A stretch of DNA of 64,000 bases from Vibrio sp. 10N.286.49.B1 (GCF_002873335.1 NZ_MCUW01000017.1:9801-73800); one strand, 5' to 3'. Shown: positions 43,813 to 53,468, counted from the first letter of the stretch. Numbers and translations: made by a program. The notes: generated by a model not told the origin, from the sequence alone.

Positions 43813-44796
43813 TCACCACTGTGGCTGTAATGAAAGCGGCGTTTCATTTAATGCTGCCATTTGCTCTTTAAAGCCCAGCACTTGTCCTTCCCAGTATTTA
43901 GGGTCGTTAAACCATGGGAAGGCCAGAGGGAAAGCTGGGTCATGCCAACGTTTAGCCAACCAAGCCATGTAGTACACCATACGTAGACCGCGTAAAGGCT
44001 CAATTAGTTTCAATTGACTCGAAGGGAAATCATTAAACTCTTGATAGCCTTCTAAAACCACGTCTAGCTGCATCATTTTTTCTTGTCTATCACCGCTCAG
44101 TAGCATCCATAAATCTTGAACCGCAGGGCCGTTTCGAGCGTCATCCAGATCAACAAACATTGGCCCGTCTCGCCAGAGAATATTACCAGGGTGACAATCA
44201 CCATGTAAGCGAATCATCTGACTGGGTTCCCAGTGCGTTTCTATTTGAGCGATCAGCATGTCGAGGTCACTAAAAAAGGCGTTCTCTAGATGTGATGGGA
44301 TGAACGTTGAAGATTGCAGCAGCTTTCTAGGTTGATATAAATACTCTTCTAGCCCAATGGTCGGTCGATGCTCAAACGGTTTTGCTGCGCCAACATTATG
44401 TATGCGACCCAGAAAACGTCCGACCCATTCTAATTGCTCGAGGTTATCCACCTCGAACTGTCGACCTCCTTCACTGGCAAATAGCGTGAACCAATAGCCG
44501 TTATACTCATGAATGGATTGGTTATTGATGACCAGTGGCGCAGAAATGGGTACATCATGTTCCACAAGTTCATGCGCGAACTCATGCTCTTCTTGGATTT
44601 GTGCCAATGTCCAACGTTGTGGGCGATAGAATTTTACGACGAATCGTTTTTTATCTTCGTCGGTAAATTGGTAGACCCGGTTTTCATAACTGTTAAGGGG
44701 AAGGAGCCCGGATTCTGCGCGAACGCCGATACTTTCTAGTGCATACCACATAAAGTCTGGTGTTAACGCATCGAAGTTAAACATTTGCTCTGTCAT
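43813..44796 (-). CDS. srkA: Stress response kinase A (YihE)
   Basis: SrkA is a Ser/Thr kinase of the choline/aminoglycoside-kinase fold, linked to envelope stress and survival of damage. It contains NSYENRVYQF, the catalytic HGDCHPGNILWRDG and the metal-binding MFVDLDDARNGPAVQDLW. The ATG at 44796 (MTEQMFNF) gives 327 residues matching the E. coli start; an ATG at 44817 has a better AAAGG site but falls inside a terminator-like hairpin. The start is therefore uncertain by seven codons. Confidence 0.93.
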   Translation of the reverse strand: MTEQMFNFDALTPDFMWYALESIGVRAESGLLPLNSYENRVYQFTDEDKKRFVVKFYRPQRWTLAQIQEEHEFAHELVEHDVPISAPLVINNQSIHEYNGYWFTLFASEGGRQFEVDNLEQLEWVGRFLGRIHNVGAAKPFEHRPTIGLEEYLYQPRKLLQSSTFIPSHLENAFFSDLDMLIAQIETHWEPSQMIRLHGDCHPGNILWRDGPMFVDLDDARNGPAVQDLWMLLSGDRQEKMMQLDVVLEGYQEFNDFPSSQLKLIEPLRGLRMVYYMAWLAKRWHDPAFPLAFPWFNDPKYWEGQVLGFKEQMAALNETPLSLQPQW

Positions 44797-44805
44797 GCTG
44801 AAACT

Positions 44806-44830
44806 AAAAAGGCTCATTACTGAGCCTTTT
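44806..44830 (-). terminator. Terminator after ccoG, overlapping the possible srkA start
   Basis: GGCTCA (44811-44816) pairs with TGAGCC (44821-44826), flanked by A- and T-runs, with a T-run on the minus strand. It covers the upstream srkA ATG (44817) and its AAAGG site. Confidence 0.8.
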
Positions 44831-44856
44831 CCTATTATAAATCGTGAAGAGAGAGG

Positions 44857-46272
44857 TTATAGCTTTACAAACCGGCTCTCTACCTCAACGGAAAAGTCAT
44901 TGCTGTCACTTAGTATAAACTGAATCGTGACGACGGGTGAGTCGAGTTGGTCAGGATCGACACCTAAACTCATCGGTAGGCTTAACACTTCTCCAGGATC
45001 AACGATGACGGTTTGTTTTCCGTACCACGTTGCTGAATCCAAACCAGCTACCGTTAGCGTGTATTTTTGCTCTTGCTGCGTCTTGTTGATGACCTTAAGG
45101 GTATAAGTGTTTTCTACTAACCCGTCACTGTTGATGCGTGACAGCGCACTTCGGTCTTTTATAACACTCAGTCCTACAGGCTCAACCGCAGAAATTTGTG
45201 CGAAGAACAGCCCAATCATCACGAGTAAAATAGCCCCATAGCCGAGTAGTTTTGGTCGCATTACTTTTGTGTGTTGACCTGATAATCGGTGCTCTGTGGT
45301 GTAGTTGATCAAGCCTTTCTCATAGCCCATTCGGTCCATGGTTTTATCACAGGCATCGATACAAGCGCCACAGTTAATACATTCGTATTGCAGGCCATCA
45401 CGGATATCGATGCCGGTTGGGCAGACCTGAACACATAAGTCACAATCAATACAGTCTCCAAGTCCGAGCGCTTTAGGGTCGGCTTTGCGAGAACGAGGCC
45501 CGCGTTGTTCACCACGCTTCGAGTCATAGCCGACAATAAAGGTGTCTTTATCAAACATGGCGGATTGGAAGCGAGCATAAGGGCACATGTGAATACATAC
45601 GATGGAGCGCATCCATCCAGCATTAGCGTAGGTGCACCCTGCAAAAAATAGAACCCAAAAAACCGGCCAGAAACTTGCTTCGAAGCTAAAGAAACCGATC
45701 ACTAAGTCACCAATCGGGACAAAATAACCAGTAAACGTGAGACCGGTGGCGAGCGCAATCGCGAGCCATGCAATGTGCTTAAGGGTTTTCCTTGCGAATA
45801 AATTCGCCGTGAGCTTGTTGGAGTCTTGTTTTCGCCTTTTATTTGCGCTGCCTTCTAGCTTTTCTTCAAACCAGATATACATAAAGGTCCAGACGGTCTG
45901 TGGGCATAGATAGCCACACCAAACTCGACCTAAAAAGGTGGTAATAAAAAACAATCCGAAGGCGGCGACCATAAATAACAAGGCAAGTAAGGTCAGGTCT
46001 TGTGGATAAAGGGTTGTGCCAAAAAAGTTGAATTGCTGATTGCCAATATCAAGTAAGATTGCCTGCCTTTCACCGTATGGTATCCAAGGAATAACCGCAA
46101 AAAGTAGCAATAAAAACCAACCGCCATAGCGCCTGAGCTTTTGGAATGTTCCTTTGCTTTCACGTACATAAATACTATTGCTGGGATTAAACCGGTCTCC
46201 GGTCCCTTTGTGTGTTTTAGGATTGAACGTTTTTGGTGTGACGTCCTTAATATCAATCTTATCCTGACTCAT
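44857..46272 (-). CDS. ccoG: Cytochrome c oxidase accessory protein CcoG (RdxA/FixG family)
   Basis: CcoG is a membrane iron-sulfur protein that reduces copper for assembly of cbb3 oxidase. From the ATG at 46272 (MSQDKIDIKD) it is 471 residues with about five membrane segments, RVWCGYLCPQTVW, two [4Fe-4S] cysteine sets (CIDCDLCVQVCPTG and CINCGACIDACD) and a C-terminal Ig-like domain. AAAGGA precedes the start; 26 extra upstream codons are not family-like. It is not beside ccoNOQP here but between srkA and yihD. Confidence 0.93.
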   Translation of the reverse strand: MSQDKIDIKDVTPKTFNPKTHKGTGDRFNPSNSIYVRESKGTFQKLRRYGGWFLLLLFAVIPWIPYGERQAILLDIGNQQFNFFGTTLYPQDLTLLALLFMVAAFGLFFITTFLGRVWCGYLCPQTVWTFMYIWFEEKLEGSANKRRKQDSNKLTANLFARKTLKHIAWLAIALATGLTFTGYFVPIGDLVIGFFSFEASFWPVFWVLFFAGCTYANAGWMRSIVCIHMCPYARFQSAMFDKDTFIVGYDSKRGEQRGPRSRKADPKALGLGDCIDCDLCVQVCPTGIDIRDGLQYECINCGACIDACDKTMDRMGYEKGLINYTTEHRLSGQHTKVMRPKLLGYGAILLVMIGLFFAQISAVEPVGLSVIKDRSALSRINSDGLVENTYTLKVINKTQQEQKYTLTVAGLDSATWYGKQTVIVDPGEVLSLPMSLGVDPDQLDSPVVTIQFILSDSNDFSVEVESRFVKL

Positions 46273-46396
46273 GTGAAGCGGTCCTTTTTGGGCTGACGGC
46301 ATGTTTATACATGCTCTACTTTTCCGACACTGCGAGGTATTCCTAATCAATCGTCGACGCGTGTATTGTCATCCATGGCTGATCGGGCATAACTAT

Positions 46397-46430
46397 CTAT
46401 GTAAATAGAAAACCTATGTAAATAGAAAAC
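46397..46430. repeat. Perfect 17-bp tandem duplication upstream of ccoG
   Basis: CTATGTAAATAGAAAAC occurs twice head to tail (46397-46413 and 46414-46430), about 125-160 bp before the ccoG ATG. The 412-bp gap 46273-46684 holds this repeat, the ccoG promoter (not located) and the hairpin at 46631-46657; I see no gene in it. Confidence 0.95.
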
Positions 46431-46630
46431 GCGCCGATTATAACCTCGATAACAAACTCTTTTCTTTAAGGCTATCAACCTTTAACAAGAAAAATGATAT
46501 TTCACGTGTTATGGCACCGTACGTAATCGGATAACGCAGCGTTGTGTTTCTCAAATGAGGAAGCGTTATTTTAAGGCGTGAAGCACAAAGCAAAGAAATT
46601 GCTTCGATGATATTGACGTGATGTAAATGA

Positions 46631-46657
46631 AGATAGCACGGTTGAGGCGTGCTATCT
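46631..46657. terminator. Hairpin downstream of yihD, weak terminator
   Basis: AGATAGCACG pairs with CGTGCTATCT around a 7-nt loop. On the minus strand only a broken T-run follows; on the plus strand five T come six bases later. It may end yihD, but inefficiently. Confidence 0.5.
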
Positions 46658-46684
46658 CTGGCTTTTTAGTCAGCGTATTTGCCG

Positions 46685-46951
46685 CTACTTGATGATACCG
46701 CGCGCTTTCAATAACGCAGTCTTGAAGTCATCTTCTTGGTCTTTCGCAAGGCCTGGGATCATGTCTTCTTTTTGGCTGTTACGCATCTTCAGATGGTAGA
46801 TCAACACATCATCAGTGAGCTCATTAAGATTACCGTTGTAGCCAGCTTCTGCAGCAAGCTTAACGATAAACTCTAGCAGGTTTAGGTCTGGTTCTTTCTG
46901 CCATTCTGGGTGAATAAGTTCGATCAGTTCGTTAACGCGATGACACTTCAT
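46685..46951 (-). CDS. yihD: YihD family protein (DUF1040)
   Basis: This 88-residue acidic soluble protein matches E. coli YihD along its length ([49 protein letters not shown]). Its biochemical role is not established. The ATG at 46951 has GGAGAAAG upstream; an extra in-frame start at 46963 is rejected. In E. coli yihD is directly next to srkA; here ccoG lies between. Confidence 0.93.
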   Translation of the reverse strand: MKCHRVNELIELIHPEWQKEPDLNLLEFIVKLAAEAGYNGNLNELTDDVLIYHLKMRNSQKEDMIPGLAKDQEDDFKTALLKARGIIK

Positions 46952-47036
46952 AGCTTTCTCCACAATTTTTATAGTGATTTTTGCATCAAAATATCAAAGT
47001 TTACGTTGATAACCAATATGAGAAAGCAATAGACAT

Positions 47037-47066
47037 AAAAAAAGCGCAGGGTGTCTGCGCTTTTTT
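47037..47066 (-). terminator. Strong terminator directly after a small ORF
   Basis: GCGCAG (47044-47049) pairs with CTGCGC (47055-47060), with seven T on the minus strand and six on the plus strand. It lies 2 bp after the stop of the 55-codon ORF at 47068-47235, supporting a minus-strand transcript there. Confidence 0.9.
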
Positions 47067-47067
47067 A

Positions 47068-47235
47068 TTATGCTGCTTTAATTACTTTTGCTGGTGTCGG
47101 TGCCATAAAAGCACTTTTTTCAACAAGCGTCATTGAAGGAGCGGCTTGTTTTGCGACAGGCGCAGAGGCAAAGCCACTACGACGACGCGACGCACCACGA
47201 TTTGAGTGCGAAAACCTGACAGGAGTAGGGCGCAT
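47068..47235 (-). CDS. Small basic hypothetical protein
   Basis: A 55-codon ORF from the ATG at 47235 to the TAA at 47068. The N-terminal half is strongly basic (MRPTPVRFSHSNRGASRRRS) and the C-terminal half is rich in Ala, Pro and Lys (FMAPTPAKVIKAA). There are no cysteines and no membrane segment. AGG lies about nine bases upstream of the ATG and a strong terminator follows the stop at once. I do not recognise the family. It could alternatively be an untranslated small RNA. Confidence 0.5.
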   Translation of the reverse strand: MRPTPVRFSHSNRGASRRRSGFASAPVAKQAAPSMTLVEKSAFMAPTPAKVIKAA

Positions 47236-47357
47236 TGCTATACCTAACAGTCAGACAATTCCATTGCCAATCTAATGGCCTGATTATCTATGAGACATTG
47301 CATCACAATGTGCTCTTTTTTGGCATTTGCCAGTCCAAATAAATAATCAGGAATAAC

Positions 47358-47373
47358 GATATGCATGCATATC
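47358..47373. promoter_or_regulatory. Perfect 16-bp palindrome between divergent genes
   Basis: GATATGCATGCATATC is a perfect palindrome in the 295-bp gap between the small ORF (minus) and the Spo0M-like gene (plus). A second inverted repeat ACATTG/CAATGT lies at 47295-47311. Operator function is inferred from position. Confidence 0.5.
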
Positions 47374-47530
47374 AGGTATAGAATATCACCAACTACGGAT
47401 AGGTTCGACAATCTTATCTAAATAATTGTTGCTTTTTTGAACACGTGAAGTGATGGGGTTATTTTGTCAGGAGTATTTGTTTTATCGGGCTATATGGGAT
47501 AAAACTGGTAACCAGTGAATGGAGGTGCGT

Positions 47531-48331
47531 ATGTCTTTTTTTAAGAAAACCTTAGCAAGTTTTGGTATTGGTGCTGCGCGAGTAGACTCGGTACTGCATC
47601 AAGAATTTTTATACCCAGGTCAGGCAGCAAAAGTTACTGTGCATGTTTACGGCGGAAAAACAGCTCAAACGGTTGATAACATTAATATGCGACTGTGTTG
47701 CCGTTATATTGATGAGGTTGCTCGTGGCAACCACGACAATCAAAATCAGCCAGGTAGCCCGAAAAAGCGCGTAGCAAAAACCTATGCCATGGAAACATGG
47801 AAATTGCCTTATGCTTTTACCATTGAGCCCGGTGAGACACGTGACTTTGAGGTTGAGCTCCTGGTGCCTTGGAATACGCCGGTCACGCTTGGTGACTCCA
47901 AAGTTTGGCTAGAAACTGGGCTTGATATTGCTTTAGCGGCTGACCCAACAGACAAAGATCTACTGACCGTGAGGCCCGATCCGCTGCTTGATGGCATTTT
48001 TTCGGCTTTAGAGCATGAAGGCTTGCGCATTAGACAGGTTGAATGTGAGGCAGCTAAAGGCTTTGCTATGCCATTTGTTCAAGAGTTTGAGTTTGTCCCA
48101 ACCACTGGTCCTTATCATGGGCGTTGGCGTGAGCTTGAGATTGTGGCATACCGAGATGAAGACGTGCTTAAGCTATGGTTTGAAATTGACAGAAATAGAG
48201 ACGGTATTGGCGGCATGCTGTCCAGCTTAATAGGGGCGGGGCAACTAAAGCGAGAGCTCTCACTGCCAAGCTCGATGAGTGCAGAAGAGGCCGGTAAGAA
48301 GGTTCTCGATTACTTGGACCAAACGTCCTAG
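47531..48331 (+). CDS. Spo0M-like (sporulation-control protein family)
   Basis: This 266-residue soluble protein matches the Spo0M family, an arrestin-like fold named for Bacillus sporulation control but widespread in non-sporulating bacteria. Visible features are SFFKKTLASFGIGAARVDSVL, the GETRDFEVEL strand and the end of the fold FEIDRNRDGIGG. The ATG at 47531 has a perfect GGAGGT site; an in-frame reading from 47519 is rejected. A weak hairpin with T-run follows at 48334-48353. The role in Vibrio is unknown. Confidence 0.85.
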   Translation: MSFFKKTLASFGIGAARVDSVLHQEFLYPGQAAKVTVHVYGGKTAQTVDNINMRLCCRYIDEVARGNHDNQNQPGSPKKRVAKTYAMETWKLPYAFTIEPGETRDFEVELLVPWNTPVTLGDSKVWLETGLDIALAADPTDKDLLTVRPDPLLDGIFSALEHEGLRIRQVECEAAKGFAMPFVQEFEFVPTTGPYHGRWRELEIVAYRDEDVLKLWFEIDRNRDGIGGMLSSLIGAGQLKRELSLPSSMSAEEAGKKVLDYLDQTS

Positions 48332-48333
48332 TT

Positions 48334-48375
48334 ACAATCACGATTGTTTTTTTCAGCTTACATTTGTAAGCTGAA
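48334..48375 (+). terminator. Terminator-like hairpins after the Spo0M-like gene
   Basis: ACAATC/GATTGT (48334-48347) forms a small stem followed by seven T. A second, perfect 10-bp stem TTCAGCTTAC/GTAAGCTGAA (48352-48375) comes next without a T-run. Confidence 0.55.
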
Positions 48376-48416
48376 TATGGCATGCTGCTGCCATTGCCAT
48401 ATTGTGAGTACAAATT

Positions 48417-49064
48417 ATGTCTTCAGTGTCACTGTATAGTTTGCAAGAAGAGCGTGCCAACAGCCTGACCCATGCACTGGGTGTGATATTGTCAGTGATT
48501 GGCTTGGTCTTATTGATATTGAAAGCGACTCAAGCAAACTCCGATGCGCTCACATTAATCAGTATGAGTGTTTATGGTGGCAGTATGGTCACCTTGTTCT
48601 TGGCCTCTACGCTGTACCATTCGATTGATAGTCCTAACCAAAAACATCGCTTAAAGACGTTTGATCATTGCGCTATTTACTTATTAATTGCAGGCAGTTA
48701 CACGCCTTTTATGTTGGTATGTCTGCGAACCCCGCTTGCGGTATCTCTTATGGTGGTGATCTGGATGATTGCCGTGGTCGGGATTGTCATGAAGCTCTTT
48801 TTTGCTCATAAGATTGAACGGCTGTCTTTGTTTGTCTATTTAGGGATGGGATGGTTGTCGGTTATTCCGCTGTATCAGCTCTCCCAAAGTCTCGATTTTT
48901 CGGGGCTGATGTTGTTAGCCTTGGGTGGTGTTGTGTATACCTTAGGTGCCGTATTTTATGCCTGCGATCGAATTCCATTCAACCACGCGATTTGGCACGT
49001 TTTTGTGCTTGCTGGCGCTGCCTGTCATTTCTTTGCTATTTATCTGTACGTCGAACCTATTTAA
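48417..49064 (+). CDS. trhA: Haemolysin III / PAQR family membrane protein (YqfA/TrhA-like)
   Basis: A 215-residue inner-membrane protein with seven predicted segments and the family motifs EERANSLTHALG, STLYHSID and the C-terminal NHAIWHVFVLAGAACHFFA, whose histidines and aspartate bind zinc in PAQR proteins. In E. coli the homologue is implicated in membrane energetics. The haemolysin name is historical and no toxin role is implied. The gene stands alone on the plus strand; the 160-bp gap to trkH shows no gene. Confidence 0.88.
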   Translation: MSSVSLYSLQEERANSLTHALGVILSVIGLVLLILKATQANSDALTLISMSVYGGSMVTLFLASTLYHSIDSPNQKHRLKTFDHCAIYLLIAGSYTPFMLVCLRTPLAVSLMVVIWMIAVVGIVMKLFFAHKIERLSLFVYLGMGWLSVIPLYQLSQSLDFSGLMLLALGGVVYTLGAVFYACDRIPFNHAIWHVFVLAGAACHFFAIYLYVEPI

Positions 49065-49224
49065 TACTCACCGCCCGATGCTGAGACTACCGCTGAGCTA
49101 GATCGGTCAAACTTAATGTGAAGCCTCAAGCTAGAGTGCTACTGAGTCGGCCTTTAGGAGTGCACAATCAATGTTTAGACACGTGCAGTTAAATAGCGAC
49201 ATATATGGCATTGAGCATTGAGCA

Positions 49225-50670
49225 CTAACGACGCCAAAAGGCAGGGAAAAAGAGCACCAACAACGTCAATATCTCTAAGCGTCCCATCAACATACCCAAG
49301 CTCAGTAGCCATTTCGCGGCATCTGGAAGTGGCGCAAAGTTACCCGTCGGACCAATGATATCGCCCATACCCGGGCCCACATTTGCAACCGCAGTAATGG
49401 CGCCAGAGATGCTTGTCACCGGGTCGAGTCCCATCGCACTCAGTCCTGCAGCAAGAACCATAATGGTTGCAAAAAACATCAACACAAAAGCCACGACAGA
49501 ACGGACAATATCGTCATTGACCTGTCTATGGTTATAGCGCTGTACAAACACACCAGAAGGGTGGATCAGCTTCATCATCTGCTTGTTGAGCAAGGTAATG
49601 GCAATTTGGAAACGAAAGATTTTGATGCCACCTGACGTAGAACCAGAACATGCACCGGCCATCATCATGAAAGCAAACACCACGCTTGGTAACGCTCCCC
49701 ATGCAGTAAAGTCTTCTAATCCAAACCCGGTTGTTGTTACGACAGAGACGATGTTAAACATGGCGACACGGAATGCGTCACTGATGGCGTAACCATCTTT
49801 CAGGGTTAGCCATAAGGCAACCAAGGTACTTGATGTTAGAAATAAATACGTAAAGCCGCGAACCTGGGCGTCATTAATGAGGACGCGCACGCTGCGCTTA
49901 GATAGGGCAGCAACAAACAGCAAGAAAGGTAACCCGCCAAGAAACATAAATACGGTGCCTACCCAATGTGCGCCGTTGGTAAAGTGGTTCATGGAGCCAT
50001 CAGAGGTTGAATAGCCACCTGTTGATAAGGTAGTGAAGGCATGATTGATAGCATCAAAAAATGACATGCCTGTGGCTAAATAGCCAATAAGGCACAGTAT
50101 TGTCAGCACCAAGTACACTAAGACAATGTTCTTTGCGACGGTCTTGGCTCGAGGGCTACTTTTATCCGACCAATCTGATGATTCAGTTTGGAAGAGGCGC
50201 ATTCCCCCGACATTGAGCACTGGTAATATGGCCACGGCCATGACGATGAAACCAATGCCGCCGAGCCATTGTAAAATCGAGCGCCAAAGTAGGATGCTCG
50301 GCGCCATAGTATCTAACCCACTTAAAACGGTTGACCCGGTTGTGGTTATTCCTGACATGGTTTCAAAATAGGCGTCGGTAAAGCTGATGTGATTGATGAA
50401 CACAAAGGGCAGCGCCGCAAATGCACTGGCGATGATCCACACTAAGCTGGTGATGAGGAACATATCACGCACGCTGAGGTGGAAGGTTTTAGTTCGGCCA
50501 ATCGATAAACAGATAAAGGCCGCTAAGTGCGTGATGATGACCGCTAAACCAAAATCCAAGAACCCTGCGGTACCAGTGAAGAAGGCGACTAAGGTAGGCA
50601 CGTACATAAACAAGGCTAGCTTTGAAAGTACTAACCCAATAACAAACAAGACCGGACGAGCATTAACCAT
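49225..50670 (-). CDS. trkH: Trk potassium uptake protein TrkH
   Basis: TrkH is the membrane pore of the Trk potassium uptake system. The 481-residue protein has four repeated pore regions, for example SGITTTGSTVLSGL and FTTLSTGGYSTSDGS, with the glycine-based selectivity filter. Its partner trkA is 9 bp upstream in the same operon, so both parts of the transporter are co-expressed. Confidence 0.97.
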   Translation of the reverse strand: MVNARPVLFVIGLVLSKLALFMYVPTLVAFFTGTAGFLDFGLAVIITHLAAFICLSIGRTKTFHLSVRDMFLITSLVWIIASAFAALPFVFINHISFTDAYFETMSGITTTGSTVLSGLDTMAPSILLWRSILQWLGGIGFIVMAVAILPVLNVGGMRLFQTESSDWSDKSSPRAKTVAKNIVLVYLVLTILCLIGYLATGMSFFDAINHAFTTLSTGGYSTSDGSMNHFTNGAHWVGTVFMFLGGLPFLLFVAALSKRSVRVLINDAQVRGFTYLFLTSSTLVALWLTLKDGYAISDAFRVAMFNIVSVVTTTGFGLEDFTAWGALPSVVFAFMMMAGACSGSTSGGIKIFRFQIAITLLNKQMMKLIHPSGVFVQRYNHRQVNDDIVRSVVAFVLMFFATIMVLAAGLSAMGLDPVTSISGAITAVANVGPGMGDIIGPTGNFAPLPDAAKWLLSLGMLMGRLEILTLLVLFFPAFWRR

Positions 50671-50679
50671 AAGAGTGCC

Positions 50680-52056
50680 TTATAAGAAGAATGCACTAGG
50701 TTGGAATAGCGCTTCGACGTCAGGGACGTATTTCTTATCGACCAAGAACATCACCACATGGTCATCTTGTTCAATGACGGTGCGGTCATGAGCAATTAAG
50801 ACCTCTTCACCACGAACAATCGCACCTATTGTGGTACCTGGGGGTAACTTGATTTCACCTACCGCTTTGCCGACGACTTTCGAGGTTGTCTCATCACCAC
50901 GAGCGACCGCTTCGATCGCTTCCGCGGCCCCACGTCTGAGCGAGGATACGTTAACAATATCGGCACGTCGTACGTGAGTAAGTAGTGCTGAGATGGTGGC
51001 TTGTTGTGGCGAAATCGCGACGTCAATGGTGCCGCCCTGTACTAAGTCGACATAAGCACCACGCTGGATGAGTACCATGACTTTTTTTGCGCCCATCTTT
51101 TTCGCCAGCATGGCGGACATGATGTTGGTTTCATCTTCATTAGTCAGTGCGATAAAGACATCAACCTGGTCGATGTTTTCCTCTGCTAATAACTCTTGAT
51201 CAGCCGCATCGCCACAAAACACAATCGTGTTTTCAAGTTGCTCTGAGAGTTTTTCGGCTCTTTGGTAGCTGCGTTCGATGAGCTTGACGCTGTAATTCTG
51301 TTCTAAGCGCTTTGATAGGCTTGAACCAATATTACCGCCCCCCACAATCATAATACGTCGATACGGTTTTTCGAGGCGCTGCAGTTCACTCATTACGGAA
51401 CGAATATGGTTACTCGCCGCGACAAAAAACACCTCATCATCCGCTTCGATAATGGTGGTACCTTGCGGGCGGATTGGGCGACCTTGCCTAAATATCGCCG
51501 CTACGCGCGTATCGATATGTGGCATATGTTCTCGTAAGGTCGACAGGGCGTTTCCTACAAGTGGCCCACCGTAATATGCTTTGACGGCGACGAGGCTGAC
51601 TTTTTCATCGGCGAAGCTGACAACTTGAAGCGCGCCAGGATATTGAATCAAACGCTCAATGTAGCTGGTAACCAGTTCTTCTGGTGCAATAAGGTGATCA
51701 ACCGGTACTGCTCCAGAATTAAACAAGGTTTCTTTTTCCATTAGGTATTCACGCGAACGAATTCGAGCGACACGGTTTGGAGTGTTAAAGAGCGAGAACG
51801 CCACCTGACAGGCGGCCATGTTGGTTTCGTCCATGTTGGTGACTGCAACCAGCATATCGGCATCCTGAGCGCCTGCTTCTCGCAATACGTCAGGGTGGCT
51901 CGCATAGCCATTTATGACACGTAAATCATACTTATCTTGTAGTTCACGCAGACGGTCACTGTTTTTATCAACAATGGTAATATCATTGTTCTCACCCACC
52001 AGATTTTCTGCGAGTGTGCCACCGACCTGCCCTGCACCAAGAATGATGATTTTCAT
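50680..52056 (-). CDS. trkA: Trk system regulatory subunit TrkA
   Basis: TrkA is the cytoplasmic NAD(H)/ATP-binding ring that gates TrkH. The 458-residue protein has two RCK (TrkA-N/TrkA-C) units; the dinucleotide motifs [13 protein letters not shown] near residues 7-19 and [14 protein letters not shown] near 238 are intact. It follows rsmB after 67 bp, the usual fmt-rsmB-trkA order of gammaproteobacteria. Confidence 0.97.
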   Translation of the reverse strand: MKIIILGAGQVGGTLAENLVGENNDITIVDKNSDRLRELQDKYDLRVINGYASHPDVLREAGAQDADMLVAVTNMDETNMAACQVAFSLFNTPNRVARIRSREYLMEKETLFNSGAVPVDHLIAPEELVTSYIERLIQYPGALQVVSFADEKVSLVAVKAYYGGPLVGNALSTLREHMPHIDTRVAAIFRQGRPIRPQGTTIIEADDEVFFVAASNHIRSVMSELQRLEKPYRRIMIVGGGNIGSSLSKRLEQNYSVKLIERSYQRAEKLSEQLENTIVFCGDAADQELLAEENIDQVDVFIALTNEDETNIMSAMLAKKMGAKKVMVLIQRGAYVDLVQGGTIDVAISPQQATISALLTHVRRADIVNVSSLRRGAAEAIEAVARGDETTSKVVGKAVGEIKLPPGTTIGAIVRGEEVLIAHDRTVIEQDDHVVMFLVDKKYVPDVEALFQPSAFFL

Positions 52057-52123
52057 AACGTTTCGCTCTTCTTATTATGTCGACTCAACGACTTGGTAGA
52101 ATAACTATCAATACGTTAGCATT

Positions 52124-53401
52124 CTACGATTTTTTTAATACCGCGTAATAGAAGCCGTCCATATCTTCTTCACCAGGTAAAATTTGACGACCAGGATTAC
52201 TGATATCTGAGCCAATTAATTCGGCGTTGGTCGTGCGAGCCAAGAAGGCTTTTACTTGCTCGACGTTTTCTTGAGGTGTGATCGAGCAGGTGGCGTAGAC
52301 CATGGTGCCTCCGGCTTTGAGCTGTTGCCACATTGCATCAAATATCTCACGCTGTAATTCAGCCAGTGCCGCAATATCATCAGCACGACGTAGCCATTTA
52401 ATATCTGGGTGACGACGGATGACACCCGTTGCCGAGCAAGGAGCATCAAGCAAAATACGGTCAAACTGTTCACCCTGCCACCACTCTTGCGGTGTTCTTG
52501 CATCGCCACACACCACCGTCGCTTGTAGCTGTAAGCGTTCTAGGTTGTCGTGGACACGCTTGAGGCGATTTTCATCACAATCAATCGCCACCACATTACT
52601 GCCCGTAGTGCGCTCAAGGATATGAGCCGTTTTGCCGCCAGGCGCTGCGCAGCAATCCAAAATTAGTTCGCCATCTTGAGGCTTTAGGTAATTCAATGAC
52701 AGTTGAGCCGCGGCATCTTGTACCGATACCCAGCCTTTATCAAAGCCAGGTAAACTGGTGACGTCACAGGGCGCGGCCAATCTTAATGCATCTTGTGCTT
52801 CGGAGTGAGGGGTGCAATCAATGCCTTCATTTTTGAGCAGCTCAAGGTACTCATCTCTTGAATGATGTTGATGATTTACGCGTAACCACATTGGTGCCTT
52901 GGTATTGTTGGCTTCTAAAATGTCAGCCCATTGATCTGGGTAGCTTGCTTGCAGTAGCTTTAATAACCAACTTGGATGCCCATATTTACCAGCATTATGG
53001 CTCATGGATATCTCATCCAGTTTCTCTTGATTGCGTTGGTAATTACGCAGTACAGCATTAATAAGGCCTCGCAGTTTAGGGCCTTTCAGCGTTTTTGTCG
53101 CCTCTACGGTTTCGCCAACCGCCGCGTGAGCGGGAATGCGCATATTGCCAATTTGATAAATACCAACCAAGATCAGGTGGTGGAAAACTCGCTGTTTACC
53201 TTTCAGCGGCTTGTCCATCAACTCTGAGGCAATAGACTCTAAACGAGGTAGGATTCGCAGGGCACCAAAACAAATTTCTTGCAGTAAGGCCTGATCACGA
53301 GGTTTAACTTGCTGCTGACCAGCAGGAAGTGCATTAGAGAGGGATTGACCTTTATCAACCACTTGAAACAGGATATTGGCCGCAACAGCACGAACGTTCA
53401 T
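52124..53401 (-). CDS. rsmB: 16S rRNA (cytosine967-C5)-methyltransferase RsmB
   Basis: RsmB methylates C967 of 16S rRNA. From the ATG at 53401 ([14 protein letters not shown]) it has 425 residues: an N-terminal NusB-like domain, then the SAM domain with [14 protein letters not shown], the motif [18 protein letters not shown] and the catalytic cysteine region [19 protein letters not shown] ribosome site precedes the start; four extra codons from 53413 are rejected. Confidence 0.97.
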   Translation of the reverse strand: MNVRAVAANILFQVVDKGQSLSNALPAGQQQVKPRDQALLQEICFGALRILPRLESIASELMDKPLKGKQRVFHHLILVGIYQIGNMRIPAHAAVGETVEATKTLKGPKLRGLINAVLRNYQRNQEKLDEISMSHNAGKYGHPSWLLKLLQASYPDQWADILEANNTKAPMWLRVNHQHHSRDEYLELLKNEGIDCTPHSEAQDALRLAAPCDVTSLPGFDKGWVSVQDAAAQLSLNYLKPQDGELILDCCAAPGGKTAHILERTTGSNVVAIDCDENRLKRVHDNLERLQLQATVVCGDARTPQEWWQGEQFDRILLDAPCSATGVIRRHPDIKWLRRADDIAALAELQREIFDAMWQQLKAGGTMVYATCSITPQENVEQVKAFLARTTNAELIGSDISNPGRQILPGEEDMDGFYYAVLKKS

Positions 53402-53468
53402 GATAGTTCCCAAAATTGATTGCTACGTAATGGTATGGCTACGTAGGTTAATAGTGTCTTAAATAAAG

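Noticed and set aside
46273..46684. Possible Spot 42 or other small RNA gene in the ccoG-yihD gap
   Set aside because: Spot 42 is normally beside polA and engB, neither of which is here, and no promoter-hairpin-T-run unit is convincing in this gap.
47051..47275. Plus-strand ORF of 74 codons
   Set aside because: It starts inside the terminator with a GTG and no ribosome site; the minus-strand ORF at 47068-47235 with a terminator after its stop fits better.
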